Assembly: GCF_007745175.1 (NCBI RefSeq)
Contig: NZ_CP036271.1
Span: 2,733,314-2,797,313 of the forward strand
Direction: 5' to 3'
Source of the DNA: Caulifigura coniformis
GTDB lineage: Bacteria > Planctomycetota > Planctomycetia > Planctomycetales > Planctomycetaceae
DNA: 64,000 bases
Shown here: piece by piece, positions 33,854-44,269 of the stretch
Layout of the letters: every line of letters starts with the position of its first letter
How positions within the stretch are numbered: position 1 is the first letter of the stretch
Made by a program: the position numbers and the translations under genes
The notes under the pieces: generated by a model
Database searches by the model: none
Seen by the model: only the letters and a program-made list of their open reading frames with translations
What the model was told of the DNA's origin: nothing

Positions 33854-35269
33854 CTACGCGAGGATATCCGTTGCGACGCGTCCTCCCACGTCCGTAAGCC
33901 GAAAATCCCGCCCGGCGTAGCGATAAGTCAATCGTTCGTGATCCAGCCCCATCAGGTGCAGGATCGTCGCATGCAGGTCGTTGACGTGCATCTTGTTCTC
34001 GACGGCGTAGTAGCCGTAGTCGTCGGTCGCCCCGTAAGCGAAGCCCCCTTTGACGCCGGCGCCGGCCATCCACATCGTGAATCCGTGCGGATTGTGGTCG
34101 CGCCCATCCGTCCCCTGGGCCGTCGGCGTGCGACCGAATTCCCCGCCCCAGAGGACGAGCGTGTCTTCCAGCAGACCGCGCCCCTTGAGGTCGGCGAGGA
34201 AGCCGGCGATCGGCTTGTCGACCTCCGCGGCGTTCTTCGTGTGACCGCGGTAAAGATCGCCGTGCTGGTCCCACTGCACCTCACTGTCGCTGTGGGTCAC
34301 CTGTACGAAGCGGACGCCGCGCTCGAGGAACCGCCGCGCCATCAGGCACTGGCGGCCGAAGTTCTCCGTGACCGGGTCGTCGACGCCGTACAGCTGGTGA
34401 GTGGCGGCCGACTCGCGGGTGAGGTCCTGGACCTCGGGCATCACCGACTGCATCCGGAACGCCAGCTCGAACGATTGCAGGCGGCCTTCGAGAGTCTGGT
34501 CTCCGTCCATCGATTCCAGGTCGCGGCGATTCATCGCCGCGAGCAGATCGAGTTGCCGGCGCTGAAGCTGCGGATCGACCCTCGGATTGACGATGTTCTT
34601 CACCTGCACGGTGGCCGCCTTCTGGCTGGCCGTGCCAATCGGCGTTCCCTGGCAGTAAGCCGGGAGAAACGCGGCGCCCCAATTGTTCATTCCGCCGTGT
34701 GCCAGCGTTGGACAGATCGTGACGAACGCGGGCAGGTTCTGGTTCTCGGTTCCCAGACCGTACGAGACCCAGGCCCCCATGCTCGGCCGGACGAACTGAT
34801 CGCTTCCGGTGTGCAGCTTGAGCAGCGCGCCGCCGTGGGCCGGGTTCGTTCCGTGGACCGATCTCAGGATGCACAGGTCATCGATATGCCGGGCGACTCT
34901 GGGAAACAGGTCGCTCACCGGCAATCCGCTTTCGCCATACTGGCGGAATTTCCAGGGGGACTTCAGCAGGTTTCCCTGCTTGGCGAAGGTGACGGCCGGA
35001 AGCTCGAATGGCGGGGCCTTCATGTGGTCGCGGTCGAGCAGCGGCTTGGGGTCGAACGTGTCGACGTGCGAAGGCCCTCCCTTCATGAACAGGAACACGA
35101 CCCTCTTGGCCCGCGCGGGGAAATGTGGCAGCGGCGCGCGGCCACCTGCGTCCGAGGATGATCCTTCCGCCGTCCCATTGAGCAGGGCGCCGAACGCAAG
35201 GTGGCCGAAGCCGATGGCGGAGGCTTTCAGGGCATGGCGGCGCGAGAGGAGTGGGTTCGGCGGGTTCAC
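33854..35269 (-). CDS. DUF1501 protein, Tat-exported (locus A)
   Basis: The 471-residue alkaline-phosphatase-superfamily protein of unknown activity has the conserved FMKGGPSHVDTFDPKP near residue 55, and WGGEFGRTPTAQGTDGRDHN and IGATD-like segments later. Its N-terminus LLSRRHALKASAIG carries a twin-arginine signal. I chose the GTG at 35269, two bases past the TAG of the DUF1549/DUF1553 gene, since the frame's earlier start would overlap that gene by 58 bp. The two are therefore translationally linked. The partner pair is seen twice more in this window. Confidence 0.9.
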   Translation of the reverse strand: MNPPNPLLSRRHALKASAIGFGHLAFGALLNGTAEGSSSDAGGRAPLPHFPARAKRVVFLFMKGGPSHVDTFDPKPLLDRDHMKAPPFELPAVTFAKQGNLLKSPWKFRQYGESGLPVSDLFPRVARHIDDLCILRSVHGTNPAHGGALLKLHTGSDQFVRPSMGAWVSYGLGTENQNLPAFVTICPTLAHGGMNNWGAAFLPAYCQGTPIGTASQKAATVQVKNIVNPRVDPQLQRRQLDLLAAMNRRDLESMDGDQTLEGRLQSFELAFRMQSVMPEVQDLTRESAATHQLYGVDDPVTENFGRQCLMARRFLERGVRFVQVTHSDSEVQWDQHGDLYRGHTKNAAEVDKPIAGFLADLKGRGLLEDTLVLWGGEFGRTPTAQGTDGRDHNPHGFTMWMAGAGVKGGFAYGATDDYGYYAVENKMHVNDLHATILHLMGLDHERLTYRYAGRDFRLTDVGGRVATDILA

Positions 35270-35271
35270 GG

Positions 35272-38058
35272 CTATCTCACGTACAGGAACTCGTTCGACG
35301 CAAACAGACTCTGGCACAGAAGCGACCATGCCCGTTCCACTGCCGACGATTCGACCTTGTCGGATCGCGTCAGGGATGTCGAAGTGGCGTCCGCCAGAAA
35401 CGCCAGGCCGCGGGCCACTTCGTCGGCCTCCGGCAGTCGTCCCAGGGTTCGGCGATACGCGATCAGCAGCCGGGCCTCATCCGTCGCCGCCTCGTCGATC
35501 AGCTGACGTGCGAGGAGGTCGGACGAATCGAGGACCAGCTCCGAGTTCATCAGGAACAGGGCCTGCGGCGCCACAGTCGTAGAGGTGCGGCTTCCCGTCG
35601 GCATCGTCGGATCGGGAAAATCAAACTGCTCGAACAGGGTGTAGACGTTGTTGCGGATCACCGGCAGGTAGGCCGCACGTCGGAGGCTCTCATACTTCGT
35701 GTGATCGATCGAAGTGTGGTCAAACACGAACTGCCGGTTGCGGAGCGGAACCATCTTGCCCCCCAGCCCGTTGTCCAACCGGCCCGCGATGGCCAGCACT
35801 GAGTCACGGATCTGCTCCGCGTCCAGCCGCTGCATCGGAAACTTCCACAGCCAGCGGTTCTCGGGATCGGCGTTGATGGCGACATCCGCCTGTGGATGCA
35901 CGGCCGACATCTGGTAAGCGCTCGACTTGAGGATCAACCGGTGCAGCTCCCGCATCGACCAGCCGGAGTTCACAAACTCACTCGCCAGCCAGTCGAGCAG
36001 CTCCGGGTGCGAAGGCCGGTCCCCCAGCACGCCGAAATTCTCGGTCGAGGCCACCAGTCCGCTGCCAAAGTGCCAGCGCCAGATCCGGTTGACGGCGACG
36101 CGGGAGGTCAGCGGATGACGGGCATCGGCCATCCAGCGTGCGAGCTCGAGACGCCCGCTGTGCTCCTTGGGAAACTCCGGCGTGGTCAGCGACACCCTCA
36201 ATACTTCCGGAACACCGCGTTCAATCGGCGTTCCCAGATTGCGATGGCTTCCGCGGATATGGATCGGCAGGGTGGCGGTGACGGTTCCATCGGCGACGCT
36301 CATTGCCGATGCGAGATCGGGGGCGCCGCTCTCAAGCACGCGAGACTCTTCCGCCAGCCGGTAGTACTCGGCCAGCGTTTCGGCATCAAAGGCGAACTCC
36401 GGCTGAGGGGGAACGGCGAGGAACCCGGCTGCATCGTGAAGCGCCGATCGGGCGGCCTCCAGCATCGGATCAGTCAGCGTCGTCGCTTTCGGGTCCGCCT
36501 GCTTTGTTTCGGCGAAAGCTTTCTCGGCATCAGCGAAGAGCGCTGCGTAGTGAGTCGCAATTCCCGAGGCATCGCCTGCCGCCGTCAGCTCGCGCCAGCG
36601 ATCGAACAGAGGGTCGTCTTCGTGATAGGAAAGGTGCAGACGGCAATGATGCAGGATCCGCGGATGCAGGCCCCGCTCGTGCGCGATCGGTTCGACTTCC
36701 GCCAGCGACATCCCGGGTCGCAGGCCAGAGGCCGCCGCCAGGTAGTCGGCCGCCTTCGAGCGGGCCGTCTCGCGGACTTTGGCGATCGAGCTCGACTTGA
36801 AGGACAAAGCGGCCTTCTGCTTCTCGGCGATGGCCGAGTCGACGCCCTTCATCGCTTCCCGCTCGGCGTCCGTCGCCAGGGAGAATTCGTTCCAGTGCTT
36901 GATGGCGCCGGTGTTCGAATCGCCGAAGGTCTTCGTGCTCTTGAAGATTCCAGCGAGCGCGTAGTAGTCCGATTGCAGGATGGGGTCGAACTTGTGGTCG
37001 TGGCAGCGGGCGCATCCGAGGGTCAGCCCCAGGAATGCCTTGCCGATGGTGTCGAGCTGCTCGTCGATCGTGTCCATGACGAGCTTTTCACGATCGGGCT
37101 CCGCAAGCACTTTCGCGCCGAGAACCAGGAATCCCGTCGCCGTTCGCGTTTCCGCGTCAGCGTCTGGCAGGAGGTCGCCGGCCACCTGCTCGATCAGGAA
37201 ACGGTCGAATGGTTTTCCGCGATTGAATGCATCAATGACATAGTCGCGATAACGCCAGGCGTTGCCGAAAGCGAGGTTCTCATCGAGGCCGTTTGAATCC
37301 GCATAGCGGGCGACATCGAGCCAGTGGCGACCCCAGCGCACCCCGTATTGGGGGGACGCCAGCAGACGCTCGATCACACGCTGGAACGCATCGGGAGACT
37401 GATCCTCAAGAAACGCATCGACCTCCTCGACGGTCGGCGGAAGGCCCGTCAGGTCGAGTGTCGCCCGGCGGAGGAGCGTCCGCCGATCGGCGGGCGGGGC
37501 AGGTGACAATCCATGTTTCTCGAGCTGGCTGAGAACGAACGCGTCAATCGGCGTCTGGACCCATTGAGCGTTCCTCACGGTCGGAGGCTCGGGACGCGCC
37601 ACGGGTTTCATCGACCAGAACTCGCGACCAGCGTCGATGCTCATTCCAGTGAGCCGTGTCGGAGTCGTCGCGACCACTTCGGACCGCGGATCGGGAGCCC
37701 CCATTGCGACCCATTTCTCGAGCGCCTGGATCTCGGCCGCGGCCATGACGCCTTTCGGCGGCATTTGCAGATCCGGATTCTTGTAGCGAATCGCCTGGAT
37801 CAGCCGGCTCTCCTCCGGCTTCCCGGGAATGAGGGAGGTCCCTGAGTCTCCCCCCTTGAGCAACGCGCTGCGCGATGAGATCGACAGCCCCCCCTCGGCG
37901 TTGCCGTCGTCGTGGCATTCCGCACAGTGCTTGACCAGGAGTGGACGCACTGAGCGTTCGAAATACTCAATGCCAGCCTTGTCGGGAGCATCTGCGGCGC
38001 CGGCGAAGCCGCCATTCGCGAGCAGGAGCAGGAACAGGGAGTGAATCCGGATGCTCAT
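35272..38058 (-). CDS. DUF1549/DUF1553 protein with planctomycete cytochrome motif (locus A)
   Basis: The protein of about 928 residues has a signal peptide (MSIRIHSLFLLLLANGGFAG), then a PSCyt1 region with haem motif VKHCAECHDDG, then DUF1549 (WVQTPIDAFVLSQLE, RRATLDLTGLPPT, WLDVARYADSNG, GCARCHDHKFDP) and DUF1553 (RVAVNRIWRWHFG, HPELLDWLASEF, SAYQMS) ending SNEFLYV. By family these are surface or periplasmic proteins, possibly electron carriers or polymer-active enzymes; the reaction is unknown. It is co-transcribed with the DUF1501 gene. The M20 peptidase gene is read from the other side of its promoter. Confidence 0.92.
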   Translation of the reverse strand: MSIRIHSLFLLLLANGGFAGAADAPDKAGIEYFERSVRPLLVKHCAECHDDGNAEGGLSISSRSALLKGGDSGTSLIPGKPEESRLIQAIRYKNPDLQMPPKGVMAAAEIQALEKWVAMGAPDPRSEVVATTPTRLTGMSIDAGREFWSMKPVARPEPPTVRNAQWVQTPIDAFVLSQLEKHGLSPAPPADRRTLLRRATLDLTGLPPTVEEVDAFLEDQSPDAFQRVIERLLASPQYGVRWGRHWLDVARYADSNGLDENLAFGNAWRYRDYVIDAFNRGKPFDRFLIEQVAGDLLPDADAETRTATGFLVLGAKVLAEPDREKLVMDTIDEQLDTIGKAFLGLTLGCARCHDHKFDPILQSDYYALAGIFKSTKTFGDSNTGAIKHWNEFSLATDAEREAMKGVDSAIAEKQKAALSFKSSSIAKVRETARSKAADYLAAASGLRPGMSLAEVEPIAHERGLHPRILHHCRLHLSYHEDDPLFDRWRELTAAGDASGIATHYAALFADAEKAFAETKQADPKATTLTDPMLEAARSALHDAAGFLAVPPQPEFAFDAETLAEYYRLAEESRVLESGAPDLASAMSVADGTVTATLPIHIRGSHRNLGTPIERGVPEVLRVSLTTPEFPKEHSGRLELARWMADARHPLTSRVAVNRIWRWHFGSGLVASTENFGVLGDRPSHPELLDWLASEFVNSGWSMRELHRLILKSSAYQMSAVHPQADVAINADPENRWLWKFPMQRLDAEQIRDSVLAIAGRLDNGLGGKMVPLRNRQFVFDHTSIDHTKYESLRRAAYLPVIRNNVYTLFEQFDFPDPTMPTGSRTSTTVAPQALFLMNSELVLDSSDLLARQLIDEAATDEARLLIAYRRTLGRLPEADEVARGLAFLADATSTSLTRSDKVESSAVERAWSLLCQSLFASNEFLYVR

Positions 38059-38135
38059 GAAAATCAGTCTGGCTGATGCTAATTTCCTGACGCAAGGGTC
38101 GTTCCACATTCCAGTGTCAGTCTTCGTAGGCCTCA

Positions 38136-39341
38136 ATGATCGTCTCCGACAGGCAACGCACGGTCGAAGACATTCTCTGTCGACTGATCGAGATCCCCAG
38201 TGTCAATCCGATGGGACGCGAAGTCGACCACGACATCGCGTTCGAGTATCGATTGACCGACTGGCTCGAACGATTCTTCCGGTCGCTCGGGGTTCCCTGC
38301 GAACGCTGGGACGTTGCTCCCGGTCGCCCCAACCTGGTCGCGCGATATGACGCTCCCCACGCTTCGAGCACGATCCTGCTCGATGTCCATCAGGACACCG
38401 TCCCCGTCGACGGGATGACCGTGCCCCCCTTCGAACCGATCGTCCAGAATGGAAGGATCACCGGACGCGGCTCGGCCGACGTCAAGGGGGGGATGGCGGC
38501 CATGCTCTTCGCGTTTCGCCGGCTGGTCGAGGAGCGGCCTGCCGGTTCGGCCAATGTCGTCCTCAGCTGCACCTGCGATGAGGAAGCCACGACGCTGGGA
38601 ATCCGCGACCTCGTTGATGCCTGGACGTCGGGCCGTTCGAAGCTGCTGCCGTCCGCCCCCGATTTCGCGATCATCGCGGAGCCGACGTTGCTCGACGTCG
38701 TCGTCGCGCATCGCGGAGTTCTGAGATTCCGCATTCGGACGACCGGCGTAGCCTGCCACAGCTCCGATCCGACACAAGGCGTGAATGCGATCTATCGCAT
38801 GGCCAGAGTTGTGGCGCGCCTGGAACAGTATGCGGCCGCCTTGCCGTCCAGTGCGGAGCCTCATCCCCTGTGCGGCGCTGCAACGCTCAGCGTCGGACGC
38901 ATCGACGGGGGAATGAGCGTCAACATTGTTCCCGACTCGTGCACGATCGAGATCGATCGCCGGTTGCGGCCGGGTGAATCCTTCGACCGGGCGTATGCCG
39001 ACATTCAGGAGGTTGTGACTCGCGACCTGGACTTTCCCGTCGAGTTCGAACCTCCATGGATCGAATGCCCGCCTCTTTCGGATGCATTCAACGGATCGCT
39101 CACCCGAACCCTGCTCGACCATATCGAAGCGGTGGCCGGCACTCGCGAGGCGATCGGCGTCCCCTTCGGCACACATGCGGCCTACACCTCCGGGGCAGGA
39201 ATTCCTTCCGTTGTCTTCGGACCCGGCTCGATTGCGCAGGCCCACACCAGGGATGAGTTCATCGAGATTGATCAGCTGCAAATGGCAGCGGAGATCCTTT
39301 TTCGCGTCTGTGCGGGGCCGCCGGCGCGCCGCCCGGAGTAG
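38136..39341 (+). CDS. M20 family metallopeptidase (ArgE/DapE type)
   Basis: The 401-residue cytoplasmic enzyme would deacylate an N-acylated amino acid or cleave a dipeptide. Zinc ligands follow the family order: His in LDVHQDTVP, Asp in GRGSADVKGGM, Glu pair in CDEEAT, Glu/Asp in IIAEPT and the last His in AHTRDEFI. The dimerisation domain (about 195-310) is present (RTTGVACHSSDP, DRRLRPGE). The substrate is unknown. The start lies 77 bp from the DUF1549/DUF1553 start, so the two share a divergent promoter region. Confidence 0.92.
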   Translation: MIVSDRQRTVEDILCRLIEIPSVNPMGREVDHDIAFEYRLTDWLERFFRSLGVPCERWDVAPGRPNLVARYDAPHASSTILLDVHQDTVPVDGMTVPPFEPIVQNGRITGRGSADVKGGMAAMLFAFRRLVEERPAGSANVVLSCTCDEEATTLGIRDLVDAWTSGRSKLLPSAPDFAIIAEPTLLDVVVAHRGVLRFRIRTTGVACHSSDPTQGVNAIYRMARVVARLEQYAAALPSSAEPHPLCGAATLSVGRIDGGMSVNIVPDSCTIEIDRRLRPGESFDRAYADIQEVVTRDLDFPVEFEPPWIECPPLSDAFNGSLTRTLLDHIEAVAGTREAIGVPFGTHAAYTSGAGIPSVVFGPGSIAQAHTRDEFIEIDQLQMAAEILFRVCAGPPARRPE

Positions 39342-39403
39342 CTCGGGGAACGCTCGAGGAGAACGCCATTCGGGGGTGTGGGGCTCGCGAAGGCCGGCCA
39401 TTG

Positions 39404-40882
39404 TCAGGCCTCCTTCGCCGTCTCCGCCGCCACGGTTTCCGGTCGGCGCAGGATGTCTTTCACGATGTGGCAGTCGCGCTTTGCCGTGATGATCTGCTCC
39501 TGCCCGTTGTGCTGGTAGGTCAGCTTCCTGTGATCCAGCCCGAACAGGTGCAGAACGGTTGCCTGGTAGTCGTTGGGGGTGACGATGTTCGTCACGGCCT
39601 TGTGCCCGACTTCGTCGGTTTCTCCGTACGCCATGCCCCCCTTGATTCCGCCGCCCGCCATCCAGATGGAAAAACCCTGGCCGTTGTGGTCGCGGCCGCA
39701 CTGGTCGCCAGTTCCTTCCGTCACGGGCAGTCGACCGATCTCGCCCCCCCAGTGCACCAGCGTGGTGTCGAGGAGGCCGCGCTGCTTGAGGTCTTTCACG
39801 AGAGCTGCGGACGGTTGATCAGTTTTTCGTGCGATCCCCGGCAACCCCGCGCGGATGTTGGTGTGGTTGTCCCACGGTTGGCCGCCCAGGAACAGCTGCA
39901 CGAACCGGACTCCTCTCTCCACCAGCCGACGCGCAATCAGGCATCGCGTTCCGTATTCGCGGGTCGCATCGTGATCGATGCCGTACATCTCCTGCGTGGC
40001 CTTGGTTTCCTGGGAGATGTCGAGTGCTTCCACGGCCGCCGTCTGCATGCGGGCTGCCAGTTCGTAGCTCGCGATCCGCGCCTCGAGGTCGGCCTCGGCC
40101 GGGTGCTGCTCGAGGTGCCTGCGGTTGAGCTCGCTCAGCAGTTCCAGGTTCTTGCCCTGCAGCGTCCCTTTCAGGTGGGGCGGAGGATTCAGGTTCAGGA
40201 TGCGCGGTTCCGTCGGACGCAGCACCGTCCCCTGGAACAGCGGCGGCATGAATCCTGGCGACCAGTTGTTCACTGCGTCGACTGGATGGCCGCCTGGGTC
40301 AGTCATCACCATATAAGCCGGAAGGTTCTGCGATTCCGAACCAAGACCGTACACCAGCCACGATCCCAGCGTGGGCCGGCCGAGGACCGCCGGGATCCCG
40401 CCATGGAAGTAGCGGATCGACACTTCATGGCCGTTGTGCCCGGTGTGCATCGACCTGATCAGGCACATGTCGTCGACGATCTGCGACGTATGCGGGAGCA
40501 GTTCGGAAAGCTCGGTGCCACATTCGCCGCGGGGCTCGAACTTCCACGGGCTTCCCAGCAGCGCCTTGCTGGCGCGGTTCACGAAGCTGTAGGTGATGTC
40601 TCCCGAGTAATCCTTTCCATCGAGCCGGCTCAATTCCGGCTTCGGATCGGTCAGGTCCATGTGCGATGGGCCGCCGTGCATGAAGAGCGAAATCATCGCC
40701 CGCGCCGTCGGCTCATGATGCGGCTTCTTCGGCAGCAGCGTATGCGCTACCTGCCGCTCGGCGACTGATGCGGGCTTCGCCAGCGCCTGTTCCTGCTGCA
40801 GCATCCACGCCAGGGCGATCGAGCCGATGCCCATGGCGTTCTCTGCCAGAAACTCGCGTCGTGTTCTCAATGGCATGGTCAT
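39404..40882 (-). CDS. DUF1501 protein, Tat-exported (locus B)
   Basis: The 492-residue protein has a twin-arginine signal (TRREFLAENAMGIGSIALAW) and the core LFMHGGPSHMDLTDPKPE, WGGEIGRLPVTEGTGDQCGRDHN and HLFGLDHRKLTYQHNG. A second in-frame ATG lies two codons in. It is 29 bp past the DUF1549/DUF1553 gene of the same locus. Its sequence is closely patterned on locus A but is clearly diverged. Confidence 0.92.
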   Translation of the reverse strand: MTMPLRTRREFLAENAMGIGSIALAWMLQQEQALAKPASVAERQVAHTLLPKKPHHEPTARAMISLFMHGGPSHMDLTDPKPELSRLDGKDYSGDITYSFVNRASKALLGSPWKFEPRGECGTELSELLPHTSQIVDDMCLIRSMHTGHNGHEVSIRYFHGGIPAVLGRPTLGSWLVYGLGSESQNLPAYMVMTDPGGHPVDAVNNWSPGFMPPLFQGTVLRPTEPRILNLNPPPHLKGTLQGKNLELLSELNRRHLEQHPAEADLEARIASYELAARMQTAAVEALDISQETKATQEMYGIDHDATREYGTRCLIARRLVERGVRFVQLFLGGQPWDNHTNIRAGLPGIARKTDQPSAALVKDLKQRGLLDTTLVHWGGEIGRLPVTEGTGDQCGRDHNGQGFSIWMAGGGIKGGMAYGETDEVGHKAVTNIVTPNDYQATVLHLFGLDHRKLTYQHNGQEQIITAKRDCHIVKDILRRPETVAAETAKEA

Positions 40883-40911
40883 GACTTCGACTTCAAAACG
40901 AAGTGAACGAT

Positions 40912-43900
40912 TCAGTCCACGTACAGGAACTCATTCGAGCTGATCAGTTGCTGGCAGAGATTCGTCAGCATCAGCATCTGGTCGTCGGCCGGCGGCCTGG
41001 TCTTCTTCAGATCCGCGGGGATCGAATTCAGCGTCTCGAGCTGTTCGACGGCAAACTGCAGCGCCCGCTCGAACTCGTCCTGCGTGATGTCCCGGCTGTA
41101 CGCCGATTGCCACGCGGCGGCGAGCTGACCGGGCAGGGGGGGCAGGCTGTCGACCGGTCCGTGGAATCCCGCCTGCGAAGCCCACGACATCGCGGCTCCG
41201 CCCGACTTCGAGATCGTGACGGTCCACTCGAACGAATCGGCGTTCTCATTGGCCCGGCAATCCAGGACGAAGTCGAGCGTGTCACCCGGTTCAATCGCCA
41301 CAGAGGCGACATCCGATTGCACGCTTCCGTTCGTGGCGATGAAGTTCCCGACGATGCCGCTGCGGCTCGAGACGATTCGTCCGCGCACACCGTCGCCGTT
41401 GGGTGAACCGTGCTTCAGCGATCCGGTGATTGAGACCGTCCCCGCGACCGGAGCCGTCCAGCGACGGATCGCGGCATGATCGGCTTTGCCGCTCGGATGT
41501 CCTCCCGTCGCATGCAGCAGGACCCAGCCCCGTTCGGGATCAGGAACTTTTTCGCCGCCCTGCCACTGTGTGCCCGACCAGTGCGGGAGCGGCGTGAACG
41601 ATTTCAGACGACCCGCCTCTTCATCGATTCCCCCGTAGCCGAAGCTCCAGGGGGACGCGGTGCTCGCTGCGATGCGTTCGGCCAGCTCGGGGCGAATTGT
41701 CAGACTGCTGGTCGACGCCGGCGTTTGCCGCGACTTTTCAGCCAGCTTGCGGGCCAGGTCCAGCACCGATTCACTGTTCATCAGCATCAGCGATTGAGCG
41801 GCGACGGTGGAGCTCGGACGACGCTCACAATTGAGGTCCATGACCGGTGCATCGAAAGCCGTCAGCATGCTTTCCGGTTGTGTTCGGCGAACCTGCAGGT
41901 ACACGCTGCGCCGCGGAACCGCGTTCTGGACGATGATCTGCCCCGCGTCATCTGCGACGACGGGAACGGACGGCCCGAACTGCGTCCGGTCGAGGATATT
42001 CGAGACCGCGAGCATCCGGTCGCGGATCGTTTCTGCGGTCAGCCGACGCACGGGCATCCGCCCGTAAAACCGGTTGTCGCCGTCCAGTTCGTCTTTCTTC
42101 GGCGAGCGACGCGACGACTGCTGGTAAGTCGACGACAGCATGATCTGGCGGTGGAGGGCTTTCAGACTCCAGCCGTTCGCCATGAACTCCGACGACAGCC
42201 AGTCGAGAAGTTCGGGATGAGTCGGCAGTTCGCCGAGCTTTCCGAACTCGCCGGGAGTGCCGACGATGCCGCGGCCGAAGTGATTCATCCACACACGGTT
42301 GGCGATCACTCGTGCCACGAGCGGATGCTGACCCGATGTGAGCCATCGCGCCCAGGCCAGACGTCGGCCGGTGCTCGGCAAGGCTTCGTCGTCGCCTGGG
42401 AACTTCATCGGTTCGTTCGGCGGCGAGGCGATCTGCAGGTCCGCCGGACCGATCGGGTGTTTGGGCTGCCGATGGTCGCCGCGATGGAACAGGAAGGTGA
42501 CCGGGGCCGTCTTCGAAGGCTCGGTCAGAGCCGCCACGAAATCTTCCACCGGCTTCTTCGCGCGAATGGTGTTGATCTCTTCGCCCAGCTTCTTCAGTTC
42601 TTCCGCGGCTTTCGGGTCGTACTGATACAGCGTGCCCGGAGAAATGTTGACGCTGGGCCGCTCTTTCAGAAGCTGCTTCTGCTCGTCCGTCCGCTTGTCG
42701 GCCGGGGTGTGATACGCCGTCTTCAGCGTCTCGCGCAACTCTTCCGGATGCTTTTCGAGCTCTTTGGCCAGAGCGGCCTCCATATACTCCTTCTGCTTCG
42801 CGTCGCGCGTCTCAATGACGGCCTTGGCCTCCTTCTCGATCTCGGCCGACTTCGCGCGGTCCGCGTCCGTGTACAGTGAAACCTGCCGCTGGGCTGGAGT
42901 TTTCCACGCCTTCGGATCGTAGGCCGGCTCGAGAATCGAACGGATCGCGTAGTAGTCCGACTGCGGGATCGGGTCGTACCGATGGTCGTGGCACTGCGCA
43001 CAGCCAACCGACAGGCCATACAGCGAACTCGTCACGATCTTGATCGTGTCCGCAACCACCTGGTTGCGAGTCAGGTCGGCGTCCCCTCCCGAGGCCGTCC
43101 CATCGGCCCCCATTCGCAGGAAGCCTGTCGCCGTCAGGATCTCGGTCTGTTCCGGCGTCAGGTTCACGGGCGGCTGTGGAATCAGCTCGTCGCCGGCCAG
43201 CTGCTCGACGAGGAACTGGTTGAACGGCTTGTCCGCGTTGAGCGAACGGATCACGTAGTCCCGGTACTTGTAGGCATAAGGCCTCACTGGATCGGCCGTC
43301 GACACCCCGTCGGAATCCGCATAGCCGGCGACATCCAGCCAGTGCCGGCCCCAGTGCTCACCGTAGTGGCGCGAGTTCAGCAGGTCGTCGATCAGCTTGG
43401 GCCAGGCGTTCGGCGAAGCATCGTTGATGAACGCCAGCACCTGTTCGTAAGTCGGCGGCAGCCCGGTCAGGTCGAAGTAGGCGCGCCGGACCAGCGTTTC
43501 GCGGTCGGCAACGGGATTCATCGTCAGCCCGTTCTCTTCGAGCTTCGCGAGCACGAACGCGTCGATCGGATTCGAAATCCGGTCTCGCGCCTGCACCTCG
43601 GGGGCATCAGGCCGGCGGATCGGCTGAAAAGCCCACCACGACCGCTCTTCCTCGGTGATTCCCAGGCCGGCTGGAATCGTCTCCGGCTCCGGGCGAATCG
43701 TCGGGGCGCCGGCTTCGATCCATCGGCGCAGCGTTTCTTTCTCCTCCGCGGAGACCTTCGCTTCGCCTGGAGGCATTTCTCCCTGTTCGACACGCTGCCA
43801 GATCAGGCTGTCCGCCGCCTTGCCCGGGACAAGAGACGGGCCGGAGTCCCCCCCTTTCGTCTGGAATCTCACCAGTCGCAGGTCGAGGCCTCCCTCGACA

Positions 43901-44052
43901 TCGGCTGTGGCGCCGTGGCAATCGAAACAGTGGGCGCGGAGGATCGGCCGGATGTCCGCTTCGAACGTCAGTTGAGGTTCAGCGCCAACTGCACACAAAG
44001 GCGCAATGGCGACCAGGGCAAGGGCCGGGCCGAAACAACGCAAGGCAGACAT
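40912..44052 (-). CDS. DUF1549/DUF1553 protein with inserted beta-sandwich domain (locus B)
   Basis: The protein of about 1046 residues has a signal peptide (MSALRCFGPALALVAIAPL), the PSCyt1 motif LRAHCFDCHG, DUF1549 (ISNPIDAFVLAKLEE, RRAYFDLTGLPPT, WLDVAGYADSDG, GCAQCHDHRYDP) and DUF1553 (RVIANRVWMNHFG, HPELLDWLSSEF) ending SNEFLYVD. Within DUF1553, between LARKLAEKS and LPPLPGQLAAAW (roughly 41130-41690), about 180 residues form an extra beta-sandwich (SPWSFGYGGIDEE, HATGGHPSGKADHAAIRRW, GDTLDFVLDCRAN). A coiled, charged segment lies mid-protein. The start was chosen at the ATG that begins the signal peptide; the frame is open from 44199. Confidence 0.92.
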   Translation of the reverse strand: MSALRCFGPALALVAIAPLCAVGAEPQLTFEADIRPILRAHCFDCHGATADVEGGLDLRLVRFQTKGGDSGPSLVPGKAADSLIWQRVEQGEMPPGEAKVSAEEKETLRRWIEAGAPTIRPEPETIPAGLGITEEERSWWAFQPIRRPDAPEVQARDRISNPIDAFVLAKLEENGLTMNPVADRETLVRRAYFDLTGLPPTYEQVLAFINDASPNAWPKLIDDLLNSRHYGEHWGRHWLDVAGYADSDGVSTADPVRPYAYKYRDYVIRSLNADKPFNQFLVEQLAGDELIPQPPVNLTPEQTEILTATGFLRMGADGTASGGDADLTRNQVVADTIKIVTSSLYGLSVGCAQCHDHRYDPIPQSDYYAIRSILEPAYDPKAWKTPAQRQVSLYTDADRAKSAEIEKEAKAVIETRDAKQKEYMEAALAKELEKHPEELRETLKTAYHTPADKRTDEQKQLLKERPSVNISPGTLYQYDPKAAEELKKLGEEINTIRAKKPVEDFVAALTEPSKTAPVTFLFHRGDHRQPKHPIGPADLQIASPPNEPMKFPGDDEALPSTGRRLAWARWLTSGQHPLVARVIANRVWMNHFGRGIVGTPGEFGKLGELPTHPELLDWLSSEFMANGWSLKALHRQIMLSSTYQQSSRRSPKKDELDGDNRFYGRMPVRRLTAETIRDRMLAVSNILDRTQFGPSVPVVADDAGQIIVQNAVPRRSVYLQVRRTQPESMLTAFDAPVMDLNCERRPSSTVAAQSLMLMNSESVLDLARKLAEKSRQTPASTSSLTIRPELAERIAASTASPWSFGYGGIDEEAGRLKSFTPLPHWSGTQWQGGEKVPDPERGWVLLHATGGHPSGKADHAAIRRWTAPVAGTVSITGSLKHGSPNGDGVRGRIVSSRSGIVGNFIATNGSVQSDVASVAIEPGDTLDFVLDCRANENADSFEWTVTISKSGGAAMSWASQAGFHGPVDSLPPLPGQLAAAWQSAYSRDITQDEFERALQFAVEQLETLNSIPADLKKTRPPADDQMLMLTNLCQQLISSNEFLYVD

Positions 44053-44269
44053 CCTGTAAGGTGGGATCAGGAGGCGGGATCTGCGGGCTGCTATGGTCCC
44101 CTTGCGCACCGTCTCTGACAAGAGCGCACCGCGTTTCTCCGGGCGACTGCAGATAATTCCGTGTCGAAAGCGACAACCGCCTGGCGATGGCCGTGGCACG
44201 GTCCGGGGCTCACTGCCGCCTCAGGAGGCAATCACGCGCGGATTGTGCCCTACGGAGCGCGTGGACAAG

